Positions 8,026 through 15,980 of a stretch of 64,000 nt of DNA are shown piece by piece (the stretch's first letter is position 1; the number at the start of each line of letters is the position of its first letter). The notes below the pieces were generated by a model, which saw only the letters and a program-made list of their open reading frames with translations, had not been told where the DNA came from and searched no databases. The position numbers and the translations under genes are program-made. The DNA lies in contig JAPLSB010000024.1 in the NCBI GenBank assembly GCA_026398875.1, positions 186,001 to 250,000 on the forward strand. The letters run 5' to 3'. The stretch is from Gammaproteobacteria bacterium (lineage in GTDB: Bacteria; Pseudomonadota; Gammaproteobacteria; Nevskiales; Nevskiaceae).

Positions 8026-8250
8026 TCAGCGGTCCAAATTGACCTTGCAAGTCGGGCACATCGTGGAGGTCTTCTCCACGGTGTTGCCACACGCGGAGCA
8101 GATCAGCTTCTTAGCCATTGAGCTGCCAACCAGTAACAGCGCGATGCCGATCACCGATCCGAGCGGCCAGACGAACAGCAACAGCAATCCCAGGCCCTGA
8201 ACTAGGCAGCCGGTGCCTGCGAATTCCACTTTCATTTTTCGATGCGCCAT
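8026..8250 (-). CDS. Small membrane protein with C-terminal zinc ribbon
   Basis: A 74-residue minus-strand protein: a hydrophobic segment at about residues 14-44 (likely one or two passes) followed by a compact zinc ribbon with CSAC and CPTC pairs in the last 25 residues. ATG 8250 has GGGAGG upstream; an internal ATG at 8235 has no such site. Its 3' end is one base from the antirepressor stop, so the two transcripts converge. Function unknown; fits the accessory-gene block between terminase and portal. Confidence 0.65.
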   Translation of the reverse strand: MAHRKMKVEFAGTGCLVQGLGLLLLFVWPLGSVIGIALLLVGSSMAKKLICSACGNTVEKTSTMCPTCKVNLDR

Positions 8251-8335
8251 CGCGATCCGCCTCCCGGATTAAGCCGGCAATCATGGTGCAGCTTTGTCTT
8301 AACTTGCACCAAGGGCCACACGCAATGTGTGACCC

Positions 8336-8593
8336 ATGTCAACCGCCACCCGCCTTACTGCGTACTACGAGGCTGAAGCCGAGATCCTGAAAGCTCAGGC
8401 GCTCGGCCATGGCGACCGCAACATGCAGCGCGCGTCGCTGGCAACCGTTCAGAGCGCCATCAAGGAGCTCGAAGCCAAGCTGGCAGCCGAGAACCTGTCG
8501 GCCTCCGGCCAGGTCGGCCCGGTGCTGCTGCGCGGTGCGTTCACTGGTGGATTCTGCGGTAACGAGTCTGACTATGACGAGCGGTGCCGCTGA
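8336..8593 (+). CDS. gpW/DUF6148-like head-tail joining protein
   Basis: An 85-residue protein between terminase and portal, the slot of lambda W. The helical N-terminus (LTAYYEAEAEILKAQALGHG, then SLATVQSAIKELEAKLAAE) resembles gpW/DUF6148 proteins, which sit in the portal channel and let tails attach. The C-terminus (GAFTGGFCGNESDYDERCR) is extra. The stop overlaps the portal start (TGATG), consistent with coupled translation. Assigned mainly on position and helical pattern. Confidence 0.6.
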   Translation: MSTATRLTAYYEAEAEILKAQALGHGDRNMQRASLATVQSAIKELEAKLAAENLSASGQVGPVLLRGAFTGGFCGNESDYDERCR

Positions 8594-10161
8594 TGGCCAC
8601 GCTCAACGTCGTCGATCGCATTGCCGCGTACTTCTCGCCGAAGGCCGGCATCCAGCGGGCACAGCAGCGGGCCTATTTCGAAGCCATCAAGGCCGCGACG
8701 CGCGGCTATGAGGCAGCCCGGCCATCGCGCAAGCGGCCGTTCAGCCGCGACAACAGCGCCGGCAACGCGCTGGCCCGGCGTTCGGCGGTAGCCATCCGCA
8801 ATCAGGCGCGCCAGCTCGAGCGCGATCACGACATCGCCCGCGGCATTCTCGACAAGTTGGTCGATTTCACCATCGGCCCGAACGGCATCACTGTGGAGCC
8901 GCAGCCGAAGCGGCTAAACGGCACGCTGCACGAAGAACTGGCCGCCGAGCTCGATACCGCATACCGGCTGTGGAGCGAATGGCCGGAAGTGACGTGGACA
9001 CACAGCCGGCCGCAGATGGAGCGGCTGGCGCAGCGCAGCCGCTACCGCGATGGCGAAGTGTTCGGCCGGCAGATCGGCGGCTGGCGCGATGACCTGACCC
9101 ACGGCAGCGAGGTGCCGCTGTCGATTCAGATGCTCGAAGCGGACCACTGCCCGCACGACTGGGAAGGCGTTACCGGCAACGTGCGGCAAGGCATCGAAAG
9201 CGATGCCTGGGGCCGCGCGATCGCCTACCACTTCTACCGCAATCACCCCGGCGACGACCGCGCGTTCAGCAGTCTGGACACCATCCGGGACATTGCCGAG
9301 AACGTGCTGCACGTGCGCTGCGTGGACCGCATCGGCCAGATGCGCGGCATCAGCGCGTTCGCGCCGATCATCACCCGCCTGCAGGACATCTTCGATTACG
9401 AAGACAACGAGCGGATCGCCGCCAAGCTGGCCAGCTCGCTGGTGTTCGGAATCCAGACCGGTGATCCGGCCAATTTCGATCCGACAAAGGTTCAGTACGA
9501 CCCGGCACAGCCGCCGATCTACCGCCTCGACGGCGGCATGGTGGTGGCCAGCCCGCACCCCGGTGCCGGCGTCACGATGTTCGATACCAAGCGCCCGAAC
9601 ACCAACGCCGAGCCGTTCGTGAACGGGCAGCTGCGCCGCGTTTCCAGCGGCGTGGGCCTGAGCTATTCGGCCGTGTCGCGCGACTACAACGGCACCTACT
9701 CCGCACAGCGGCAGGAACTGGTGGAGAACTGGCCGCACTACCACGCCGAAACCGGTGTGTTCGTCGCGCAATGGAGCCGGCCCAGCTATCAGTCGTTCGT
9801 GCGCTGGTGGGCACTGGCGCGCGGCGTGGCGCTGCCGGCCGATCTCGATCGCAGCACGGTGGCCGACGCCGAGTATCTCGGCCCGTCGATGCCGGTGATC
9901 GACCCCGAAAAGGAAGTCAACAGCCAGATCATGCTGGTGCAGGCGGCGTTCCGCAGCAGCAGCCAGGTGATCCGGCAGCTCGGCGGCAACCGCACCGAAA
10001 CCTACCGGCAGATCGAGGCCGAGCGCCGCGAACGCGAGCGCCGCGGCATTGCCAGCGTGGTCGATGTTCCGGCCGCCAACGTTTCGCCGGCGAAACCGTC
10101 GCTGCCCGAACCCGCCGCCCAGCCGGGTCAGCCCGGCGCCCATCTCCGGGTGATCAAGTGA
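8593..10161 (+). CDS. Phage portal protein (lambda-type)
   Basis: A 522-residue portal, the dodecameric ring through which DNA enters and leaves the capsid. The sequence follows the lambda gpB-like family: an N-terminal region with RDNSAGNALARRS and ARQLERDHDIARGILDKLVDF, a central DGEVFGRQIGG, and the SSGVGLSYSAVSRDYNGTYSAQRQ motif near residue 350. ATG 8593 overlaps the upstream stop; a GTG three codons earlier (8584) is possible but less likely. The C-terminus is Pro/Ala rich. Length matches the family (about 500). Confidence 0.93.
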   Translation: MATLNVVDRIAAYFSPKAGIQRAQQRAYFEAIKAATRGYEAARPSRKRPFSRDNSAGNALARRSAVAIRNQARQLERDHDIARGILDKLVDFTIGPNGITVEPQPKRLNGTLHEELAAELDTAYRLWSEWPEVTWTHSRPQMERLAQRSRYRDGEVFGRQIGGWRDDLTHGSEVPLSIQMLEADHCPHDWEGVTGNVRQGIESDAWGRAIAYHFYRNHPGDDRAFSSLDTIRDIAENVLHVRCVDRIGQMRGISAFAPIITRLQDIFDYEDNERIAAKLASSLVFGIQTGDPANFDPTKVQYDPAQPPIYRLDGGMVVASPHPGAGVTMFDTKRPNTNAEPFVNGQLRRVSSGVGLSYSAVSRDYNGTYSAQRQELVENWPHYHAETGVFVAQWSRPSYQSFVRWWALARGVALPADLDRSTVADAEYLGPSMPVIDPEKEVNSQIMLVQAAFRSSSQVIRQLGGNRTETYRQIEAERRERERRGIASVVDVPAANVSPAKPSLPEPAAQPGQPGAHLRVIK

Positions 10162-12470
10162 AAGGCTCCATCAAGCTCCAGATGCTGGCCCGTGCCAACG
10201 GCCAGCGCGCCGCCGCGCGCCTCGCGCAGCTGCTGGTCTTTGGCGATATCGGCGACTGGGGCGATACCAGCGTCAGCGCCAAGATCGTGGTCGAGCAGCT
10301 GAACGGCATCGCCGCCGACGAGCTGCTGGTGAAGATCAACAGCTACGGCGGCCGGGTCGACGAAGGCATTGCCATCTACAACGCCATCCGCGCCTTCAAG
10401 GGCACGGTGACCACCCGCGTGGAAGGCGTGGCGGCCTCGATCGCCAGCGTCATCGCCATGGCCGGGCATCGGGTGGAGATGGCCCAGGGCTCGATGCTGA
10501 TGATCCACGCCGCCTGGCAGTGGGCCGAAGGCAACAGCACCGACCTGACCGCCATCGCCGAAAGCCTCGGCAAGGCCGACCGCAACCTGGCCGAGATCTA
10601 CGCCCGCAAGACCGGCCGCAGCGTCGAAGACGAACTGGCCCGAATCAAGACCGGCGAAGACCGCTGGTACACGGCCGAAGAAGCGGTCGCCGAAGGCTAT
10701 GCCGACGCGATTTACGACCCCGAAGCCACCGCACAGGCCGCTGCCGAGCCGGTGATCCGCGATGGCCTGCTGCACCACCTGCCGGCCGCTGGCGCCTACG
10801 CCAGCGCCATCCGTCAGCGCCTTGCCAACCCCGCCCCAACACCCAAACCCGGAGCCGCGCGTGCGGCCCGCCGCACGCAACCGAAGGAGAACCGCATGAA
10901 CTTCACCGCACTCGCCCTGGCACTGGGCATCACGCTCGAAGACGGCGCCGACGAGGCCGCCGCCAAGGCCGCCGTCCTGCTGCACCTCGGCCTCGCCGAC
11001 ACCGCCACCGACGCCGAAATCGCCACCGCCGTTGCCGAGATGGGCAGCGAGGAAGCGTCCGCGAAGTCCGACGAGGAAAAGGCTGCGGCCCAGGCGCGGG
11101 TTCGTGCGCGCATCGCCGCCCGCGCCGCCAAGGCCGCTCCGGCGCCGTCCCCGGGTATCAGCACCACGCCGATGCAGGCCCGCGCCCGCGAAGTCGGCGA
11201 GCTCTTCGACATCGCCATGGTCGGCCGCACCGATCGCGCGCAGCTCAACACCCTGCGGGCCCAGGCTGTGCTCAGCGACAAGCCGATCAGCGAGATCCGC
11301 GCTGAGCTCACCGCCTACCTAGCCGGCGCGGTCAAGCCCATCAGTGCTGCTCACACGCAGGCCGGCGAAGACCAGCGCGACAAGTTCCGTGCACAGGCGG
11401 TGACCTGGCTGCAGGCCCGTGCCGGTGCCATCAAGCCCGGCAGCAAGCAGGCCGAGGGCCTGAACGGCAACCGCTTCCGCGGCATGAACCTGCACGACAT
11501 CGCGCGGGACTGCCTTGAAGAGGCCGGCGGCTACCGCCGTGGCATGAACCGCAAGGACGTTATCCAGGCGGCGATCACCCACACCACCAGCGACTTCCCG
11601 AACATCTTCGAGAACGCGCTGAACAAGATGCTGCTCGATGGCTTTGCGCTGCAGGCGCCGAGCTGGCCGCGCTTTGCCAAGGTCGGCAGCCTGACCGACT
11701 TCCGGCCGCATATCCGCTACCGCGCAGGCAGCATCGGCGACCTCGAAGTGCGCCAGCAGAACGGCGAGTTCAAGAGCCTGACGCTGTCGGACGCCGAGCG
11801 CGAAACGATCACCGCCGTGAACCGCGGCGGCATCCTCAACGTGAGCTACGAAATGATCGTCAACGACGACATGTCGGTGTTCACCGAGGCAGCCCGCATG
11901 CTCGGCCAGAGCGCCGCCCGCACGCTGGACAAGGCGGTGTTCGCGCTGTTCGCGCTGAACTCCGGCAACGGCCCGACGATGGGCGACGGCAAGGCGCTCT
12001 TCGCCGCCGAGCACAACAACATCGCCGCTACCGGCGCCCGACCGACCGTGACCAGCATCGAAGCAGCCCGCGTGCTGATGGCCAGCCAGCTCGATGTCTC
12101 CGGCAACGACTATCTCGATCTGCGCCCGGACCGCTTCCTCGGCCCGCTGTCCACCGGCGGCGAGGCTCGCGCGGTCAACAACAGCACGTTCGACCCGGAC
12201 GCCACCAACAAGCTCCAGCGTTTCAACATCGTCGGCAACCTGCTGACCGACATCATCGATACGCCGCGTCTTAGCGGCAACGCCTGGTACCTGCTCGCCA
12301 ATCCGAATCAGGAGCCGGTGTTTGAAGTCGGCTTCCTGGACGGCCAGCAGGAGCCGCAGTTCGAGCAGGAAGACGCCTTCAGCCAGCACGGCATGAAGTG
12401 GCGCGTGAACTACCCGTTCGGCGTGGCCGCCATCGGCTGGCGCGGAATCGTCCGCAACCCGGGCGCCTGA
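10158..12470 (+). CDS. Prohead protease (ClpP-like) - major capsid fusion protein
   Basis: A 770-residue polyprotein starting at GTG 10158 over the portal stop (GTGA). Residues 1-200 are a ClpP/S49-like prohead protease with substrate motif INSYGGRVDEG, catalytic Ser94 in GVAASIAS and His117 in LMIHAAW. A helical, Ala/Glu-rich scaffold-like stretch follows (about 245-330), and from about 430 comes an HK97-fold/gpT-like major capsid domain (IENALNKMLLDG-type start, then ALFAAEHNN and EVGFLDGQQEPQ). Such protease-capsid fusions are known in phages. An in-frame ATG at 10896 (residue 247) has AAGGAG six bases upstream, so scaffold plus capsid may also be made without the protease. Confidence 0.92.
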   Translation: MKGSIKLQMLARANGQRAAARLAQLLVFGDIGDWGDTSVSAKIVVEQLNGIAADELLVKINSYGGRVDEGIAIYNAIRAFKGTVTTRVEGVAASIASVIAMAGHRVEMAQGSMLMIHAAWQWAEGNSTDLTAIAESLGKADRNLAEIYARKTGRSVEDELARIKTGEDRWYTAEEAVAEGYADAIYDPEATAQAAAEPVIRDGLLHHLPAAGAYASAIRQRLANPAPTPKPGAARAARRTQPKENRMNFTALALALGITLEDGADEAAAKAAVLLHLGLADTATDAEIATAVAEMGSEEASAKSDEEKAAAQARVRARIAARAAKAAPAPSPGISTTPMQARAREVGELFDIAMVGRTDRAQLNTLRAQAVLSDKPISEIRAELTAYLAGAVKPISAAHTQAGEDQRDKFRAQAVTWLQARAGAIKPGSKQAEGLNGNRFRGMNLHDIARDCLEEAGGYRRGMNRKDVIQAAITHTTSDFPNIFENALNKMLLDGFALQAPSWPRFAKVGSLTDFRPHIRYRAGSIGDLEVRQQNGEFKSLTLSDAERETITAVNRGGILNVSYEMIVNDDMSVFTEAARMLGQSAARTLDKAVFALFALNSGNGPTMGDGKALFAAEHNNIAATGARPTVTSIEAARVLMASQLDVSGNDYLDLRPDRFLGPLSTGGEARAVNNSTFDPDATNKLQRFNIVGNLLTDIIDTPRLSGNAWYLLANPNQEPVFEVGFLDGQQEPQFEQEDAFSQHGMKWRVNYPFGVAAIGWRGIVRNPGA
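10896..12470 (+). CDS. Candidate internal start: scaffold-capsid product
   Basis: Nested in-frame product of 524 residues beginning at ATG 10896, with AAGGAG at 10884-10889. It would begin with the helical scaffold-like stretch and contain the whole capsid domain, without the protease. This would let many capsid subunits be made per protease, as lambda C and Nu3 do with nested starts. Whether the ribosome uses this start is inferred from the binding site alone. Confidence 0.5.
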   Translation: MNFTALALALGITLEDGADEAAAKAAVLLHLGLADTATDAEIATAVAEMGSEEASAKSDEEKAAAQARVRARIAARAAKAAPAPSPGISTTPMQARAREVGELFDIAMVGRTDRAQLNTLRAQAVLSDKPISEIRAELTAYLAGAVKPISAAHTQAGEDQRDKFRAQAVTWLQARAGAIKPGSKQAEGLNGNRFRGMNLHDIARDCLEEAGGYRRGMNRKDVIQAAITHTTSDFPNIFENALNKMLLDGFALQAPSWPRFAKVGSLTDFRPHIRYRAGSIGDLEVRQQNGEFKSLTLSDAERETITAVNRGGILNVSYEMIVNDDMSVFTEAARMLGQSAARTLDKAVFALFALNSGNGPTMGDGKALFAAEHNNIAATGARPTVTSIEAARVLMASQLDVSGNDYLDLRPDRFLGPLSTGGEARAVNNSTFDPDATNKLQRFNIVGNLLTDIIDTPRLSGNAWYLLANPNQEPVFEVGFLDGQQEPQFEQEDAFSQHGMKWRVNYPFGVAAIGWRGIVRNPGA

Positions 12471-12484
12471 TCCATTCCCCTCAT

Positions 12485-12505
12485 CCGGCGCGCAACCCGC
12501 GCCGG
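12485..12505. other. GC-rich hairpin between capsid and decoration genes
   Basis: An 8-bp perfect stem CCGGCGCG (12485-12492) / CGCGCCGG (12498-12505) with a 5-nt loop lies in the 67-bp gap. No T-run follows, so it is more likely an RNA-processing or stability element than a terminator. Confidence 0.4.
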
Positions 12506-12537
12506 GTCTCGCCTGCGAATCACCAGGAGCACTCCCC

Positions 12538-12870
12538 ATGTCCAAGAATCACGTTCAGCCCGGCAACGTCATTGCCGTTCCGCTGGGTGCCACTTTCGCG
12601 TCCGGCGACCTGATCGCCGTCGGCACGCTGGCCGGCGTCGTCCTCGAAGGCGGCAGCAGCGGCCAGACCCGCAGCGTTGCCATCGACGAGGTCTATCGCG
12701 TGCCGAAGCGCACGGCGGCCGTCTTCGCGATCGGCGCGATCGCGTATCTCGATGCCGCCAACAAGCGGCTCGACGATACCGATGCCTCCGGTGCCAACAT
12801 CCGCGCCGGCCGCGTCACCATCGCGGCCGGCAACGGCACGACCACGGTCGACATCAAGCTCAACGCCTGA
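12538..12870 (+). CDS. Capsid decoration protein (DUF2190-like)
   Basis: A 110-residue all-beta-looking protein with the DUF2190 pattern: QPGNVIAVPLGATFASGDLIAVG, then GVVLEGGSSG, VYRVPKRTAAVFAIGAIAYLDAANK and a final TTTVDIKLNA. Family members sit on the capsid surface as cement or decoration proteins, directly after the capsid gene as here. CAGGAG precedes ATG 12538. Small, acidic, no Cys. Confidence 0.83.
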   Translation: MSKNHVQPGNVIAVPLGATFASGDLIAVGTLAGVVLEGGSSGQTRSVAIDEVYRVPKRTAAVFAIGAIAYLDAANKRLDDTDASGANIRAGRVTIAAGNGTTTVDIKLNA

Positions 12871-12887
12871 TCGCCCCGCGCCCGGCC

Positions 12888-13271
12888 ATGGACTTCGCCG
12901 CGCTTACGCAAGGTCTCGCCGACGCCTGCTTTGGCGGGCTCGGCGATGCCGCCGTGTACACCCGCACCACCGGCGAGGTCGTCAACACGCGCGGCCTGCT
13001 GATGCGCGGCTACGCCACGGAAGGGCACCTCAGCCAGCGCCGGCTGAGCGCGCGGCTGCCGGTGGCAGACATCGGGTCGGTCAAGCGCGGCGATCGCCTG
13101 CTGATCGAAAACGAGACCTTCGAAGTCACCAACGAGTCCGGCCGCGACCAGATCGAAATCGAAGTGCTGCTGCGCGCGGTGAGCTTCGCCGCGCAGGTGC
13201 TGCGCTTCGGCCCGGACGGCAAGCCGCTGCTGTTCGACGTGGCCGGCAGCAACCTGGAGTTCGGCCAGTGA
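12888..13271 (+). CDS. Head-tail joining protein (FII-like)
   Basis: A 127-residue protein after the decoration gene, in the lambda FII position. The layout (LADACFGGLGDAAVYTRTTGE near the start, then RRLSARLPVADIGSVKRGDRLLIENETFEVTNE) fits phage head-tail joining/completion proteins that form the neck ring. No signal or membrane segments. The stop overlaps the GTG start of the next gene. Confidence 0.65.
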   Translation: MDFAALTQGLADACFGGLGDAAVYTRTTGEVVNTRGLLMRGYATEGHLSQRRLSARLPVADIGSVKRGDRLLIENETFEVTNESGRDQIEIEVLLRAVSFAAQVLRFGPDGKPLLFDVAGSNLEFGQ

Positions 13272-13903
13272 AGGCCGCGCTGGATGTCGACAGCAGCGCG
13301 CTGCCGAATGCACGGCAGTTCCGCGACATCTGCCAGGCCGGGCTCAACCGCACCATCGCTCGGGCACGCACGTTCGCGGGCCGCAAGACCACAGAAACCT
13401 ACAACCTCAGCACGCGGGACATCGCGCCGTTTATCCGTACGCGCAACGTGACCCGATCCGGTCCGCTGGAGGGGTCACTCGATCTGCGCGTACGCGCCAT
13501 CCCGATCGAAACCTTCAAGCCGCGCGTGGTGATGCAGCGCTTCACCTACGCGATCCGTGGGCAGATGGTTACGCGGCGCCTGCCCACGATCGAGCTCAAG
13601 CGCTTCCGCAAGGGCAACCCCAAGAAGATCCCGGGCGCGTTTCCGCTGCAACAGCGCGTCACTGGCCGCCTGCGTACCGGCGACAAGGTGCGGCGGCGCA
13701 TCGGTTCTGACCGTAACAGGCTCACCAACATCCGCTACTACACGTTCCCGAAGCGCTTCGTGAACGAAACGCTGCTGCCGGAAGTGCGCGCCTTCGTCGG
13801 CCCGCGCCTGCGTATCGAAATCGACGCGGCGTTCCGCAAGTTCAACCTGGCGACGGGCCAGCGCACCTTGCGCGGCAACCGTGTACCTCGGGGCGGCTCA
13901 TGA
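13268..13903 (+). CDS. Minor tail protein Z-like / tail completion protein
   Basis: A very basic 211-residue protein, start GTG 13268 overlapping the previous stop (GTGA). It is rich in Arg and Lys and resembles lambda gpZ and related tail-completion proteins (RQFRDICQAGLNRTIARARTFAGRKTT near the start; a central RLPTIELKRFRKGNPKKIPGA). These act at the tail terminator end to make joining-competent tails. Position between the FII-like and U-like genes agrees. The longer open frame upstream (from 12677) is a wrong-frame extension. Confidence 0.7.
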   Translation: MKAALDVDSSALPNARQFRDICQAGLNRTIARARTFAGRKTTETYNLSTRDIAPFIRTRNVTRSGPLEGSLDLRVRAIPIETFKPRVVMQRFTYAIRGQMVTRRLPTIELKRFRKGNPKKIPGAFPLQQRVTGRLRTGDKVRRRIGSDRNRLTNIRYYTFPKRFVNETLLPEVRAFVGPRLRIEIDAAFRKFNLATGQRTLRGNRVPRGGS

Positions 13904-14358
13904 ACGAGCTGCAGGCCATGGAGGCGGTCGCCGCGCAGCTGCGCACCCTGACGTTCGAGAACGGCTACCACAGCGATGCCGGCACGCGTGTGTACGTGTT
14001 TCGCGATGGGTTCAGCGCGCCGGACGAAACGCCGTGGATCGGCGTGCTGTTCGACGGCCGCGACCCGCTAGACGCGGCCAGCCGCTTCATCGGCTGCCCA
14101 ACGATCCGCGTCAAGGCGCAGCTGCTGATCGTCGGCGCGGTGGCGCTTGACCCATCCGGCGGCCCTGCCGAGCCGCTGACCCTGATTGACGACATCGACC
14201 GCTGCCTGTTCGGGCAGGCGGCCACCGCTGCCTTCGCCCCCCTGCAGCTGACCCTCTCGCCCGGTTCTGCGCTTGCCCTGCCGTACGAGGAAGGCGATGC
14301 GCACACGGAAATCCAGAACAGCGTGACCGCTGAATTCACCAAGAGCCTTGAGCCATGA
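13900..14358 (+). CDS. Tail terminator protein (gpU-like)
   Basis: A 152-residue protein, ATG 13900 overlapping the previous stop. The layout (N-terminal helix, DGFSAPDETPWIGVLFDGRDP, CPTIRVKAQLLIVGAVA, TLIDDIDRCLFGQ) fits gpU-like proteins that cap the tail tube and stop its polymerisation. Position just before the major tail protein matches lambda order Z-U-V. Its stop overlaps the next start. Confidence 0.65.
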   Translation: MNELQAMEAVAAQLRTLTFENGYHSDAGTRVYVFRDGFSAPDETPWIGVLFDGRDPLDAASRFIGCPTIRVKAQLLIVGAVALDPSGGPAEPLTLIDDIDRCLFGQAATAAFAPLQLTLSPGSALALPYEEGDAHTEIQNSVTAEFTKSLEP

Positions 14359-15302
14359 CCTTGAATCTTCGCAACCGCACTTTGCTCGCCAAGGTGGAAA
14401 CCCAGTACGGCGTTGATGCTGAGCCGGATGGCGCAACCGATGGCGTGCTGATCCGAAGCATGGAGTTGACGCCGCTCGAGCTTGAGACGGTGGACAACAC
14501 GGTTGTGCGCCCGTACCCCGGCAGCTTCCGCCAGCTCATCACCGCCCGCTCTGTCCGTCTGACGGTCGAGCTGGGAATGACTGGATTCGGCACGGCCGGC
14601 CCCGCCACACCCATCCCGGGTTACGACGCGCTGCTGCGCGGCTGCGGGCTGGCGCGCAACGTCAGCGCGGGCGTCAACGTGACCTACAGCCTGATCAGCA
14701 CCGGCTATGAGTCGCTGACGTTCTACGTCTACATGGATGGTGTGCTGCACATCATCACCGGCGCCCGCGGCACGGTCAGCATGAGCTTCGGTCTGCGTGA
14801 AGTCCCGACCTACCGCTTTGAATTCCAGGGCCTCTACACCCCGCCGGAAGACGCCCCGCTGGTACAGCCCGCACTTGGCGCATTCCCCACGCCGCTGCCG
14901 GTGGCGGTTGGCAACACGGTGATCGCCAACTTCCTCGGTAGCGCCACGGGCATCTGCCTGAACAGCTTCGAAGTGGCGCTCGGAAATACGCTCACCTACC
15001 GCAACCTCGTCAACTGCCGCGAGGAAGTGCTGATCACCGATCGCGCGGTGACCGGCAGCTTCGAGATCGAAGCCACCCTGCTGGCGACGAAGGACATCTT
15101 CAGCCTCGTCAACGCCCTGACGCTGACGTCCATCGATCTCACGCACGGCACCACGGGCGGCAACAAGGTGCGTGTGGCAAGCGCCGTGGCGCAGGCCACC
15201 AGCCCGAACTTCGGTGATGCCGACAACATCATCATGATCAGCGGCGATCTGCGCTTTGTCCCCAGCGCGGCCAACAACGAAATCGCGCTGACGGTGCTCT
15301 GA
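14355..15302 (+). CDS. Major tail tube protein
   Basis: A 315-residue beta-rich protein in the V position, start ATG 14355 overlapping the upstream stop. Features such as LLAKVETQYGVDAEPDGATDGVLI near the start, YDALLRGCGLA and VSMSFGLREVPTYRFEFQGLYTPP are typical of siphophage major tail proteins, which stack as hexamers to form the tube. It is followed within two bases by the frameshifting chaperone gene. Confidence 0.85.
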   Translation: MTLNLRNRTLLAKVETQYGVDAEPDGATDGVLIRSMELTPLELETVDNTVVRPYPGSFRQLITARSVRLTVELGMTGFGTAGPATPIPGYDALLRGCGLARNVSAGVNVTYSLISTGYESLTFYVYMDGVLHIITGARGTVSMSFGLREVPTYRFEFQGLYTPPEDAPLVQPALGAFPTPLPVAVGNTVIANFLGSATGICLNSFEVALGNTLTYRNLVNCREEVLITDRAVTGSFEIEATLLATKDIFSLVNALTLTSIDLTHGTTGGNKVRVASAVAQATSPNFGDADNIIMISGDLRFVPSAANNEIALTVL

Positions 15303-15303
15303 C

Positions 15304-15783
15304 ATGAGCCAGACCCCTGTCAGCAGCGTGATCCCGGTCAAGCGTGAGGTCGCCACCGCAACCGGCGTGATCACGGTCCGGCCGTTTCGCCTGTTCGGCG
15401 AGATGGAGCAGCTCAACACCTGGCTGCCAAAGCTCGGACCGTTCTTCGCCCAGCTCAAGGCTGGCGACTACTGGCCGGCGCTGCAGCAGGCCTCGGAAGC
15501 GTGCATGCACCTCGCGATGCTCAGCGCGCGCGTTGACCGGACGCAGCTTGAGGCGCTGGAAGCTGAGGAGCAGCTGGCCGTGCTGGTTGCGATGGTCGAG
15601 GTCAACCTCGATTTTTTCGTCCATCGGCTGACTCCGCAGATCACCGGGATGCTGGTCAGCCTGACGCCCGCCGTCCCTGGCGGCGCGCCGGTGTTTCAGG
15701 ACATGACGGCTTCCGCGCAGGCCACGCCGACGACGGCGCCGGAAGCACCGGCGACGTCTGGGCAGCCACCGCAGACGCACTGA
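15304..15783 (+). CDS. Tail assembly chaperone, G-type product
   Basis: A 159-residue unshifted product of a G/GT-type chaperone pair. It begins one base after the major tail protein and has a helical middle (WLPKLGPFFAQLKAGDYWPALQQASEACMHLAM). It coats the tape measure during tail assembly. A slippery T TTT TTC at 15612-15618, in the correct phase, lets some ribosomes move to the -1 frame and make the longer GT-type protein described next. The last 40 residues of the unshifted form are low-complexity Ala/Thr/Pro, as expected for a read-through tail. Confidence 0.82.
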   Translation: MSQTPVSSVIPVKREVATATGVITVRPFRLFGEMEQLNTWLPKLGPFFAQLKAGDYWPALQQASEACMHLAMLSARVDRTQLEALEAEEQLAVLVAMVEVNLDFFVHRLTPQITGMLVSLTPAVPGGAPVFQDMTASAQATPTTAPEAPATSGQPPQTH

Positions 15784-15962
15784 GGAGCTACGGCTACACG
15801 TGGCCCGAAATCCTCGACATGTCCCTGCCGCAGGTGCGCGCATTCATGGCCGCCGGTGCCCGGCGCGAGCGCCGCACGCTGCTGAACGCCGCAATGGCCG
15901 CGCGCATGGCGCAGGCAGATGCGCGCGCCTGGCGGCGCTTCGTTCGGGATCTGCAGGACTGA
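15304..15962 (+). CDS. Tail assembly chaperone GT-type fusion by -1 frameshift
   Basis: Frameshift product of about 219 residues: 105 codons of the zero frame through TTC 15616-15618, then 114 residues in the -1 frame from base 15618 to the stop at 15960-15962. The -1 frame is open throughout and encodes a recognisable T-type end (DVWAATADALRSYGYTW, then EILDMSLPQVRAFM and an Arg/Ala-rich helix). Slippery heptamer, seven-base spacer and a downstream stem are all present. In lambda, gpGT recruits tail tube subunits to the tape measure. The first-frame stop lies at 15781-15783. Confidence 0.8.
15612..15661 (+). promoter_or_regulatory. Programmed -1 frameshift signal
   Basis: T TTT TTC (15612-15618) is in the canonical X XXY YYZ phase for the upstream frame. 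After a 7-nt spacer comes a perfect stem GGCTGAC (15626-15632) / GTCAGCC (15655-15661) with a 22-nt loop. Sequence, phase and spacing all match established -1 frameshift signals. Confidence 0.8.
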
Positions 15963-15980
15963 CCTCGGCCGGGAGCTGCC

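Noticed and set aside
9771-10157. 5' extension of the protease-capsid frame inside the portal gene
   Set aside because: Arg-rich wrong-frame sequence; the protease fold starts at GTG 10158.
11319-12545. 408-residue antisense frame over the capsid gene
   Set aside because: Shadow of the capsid domain; no motif or start signal.
13965-15458. 497-residue antisense frame over tail genes
   Set aside because: Spans several plus-strand genes that overlap by ATGA, which shows those are the real genes.
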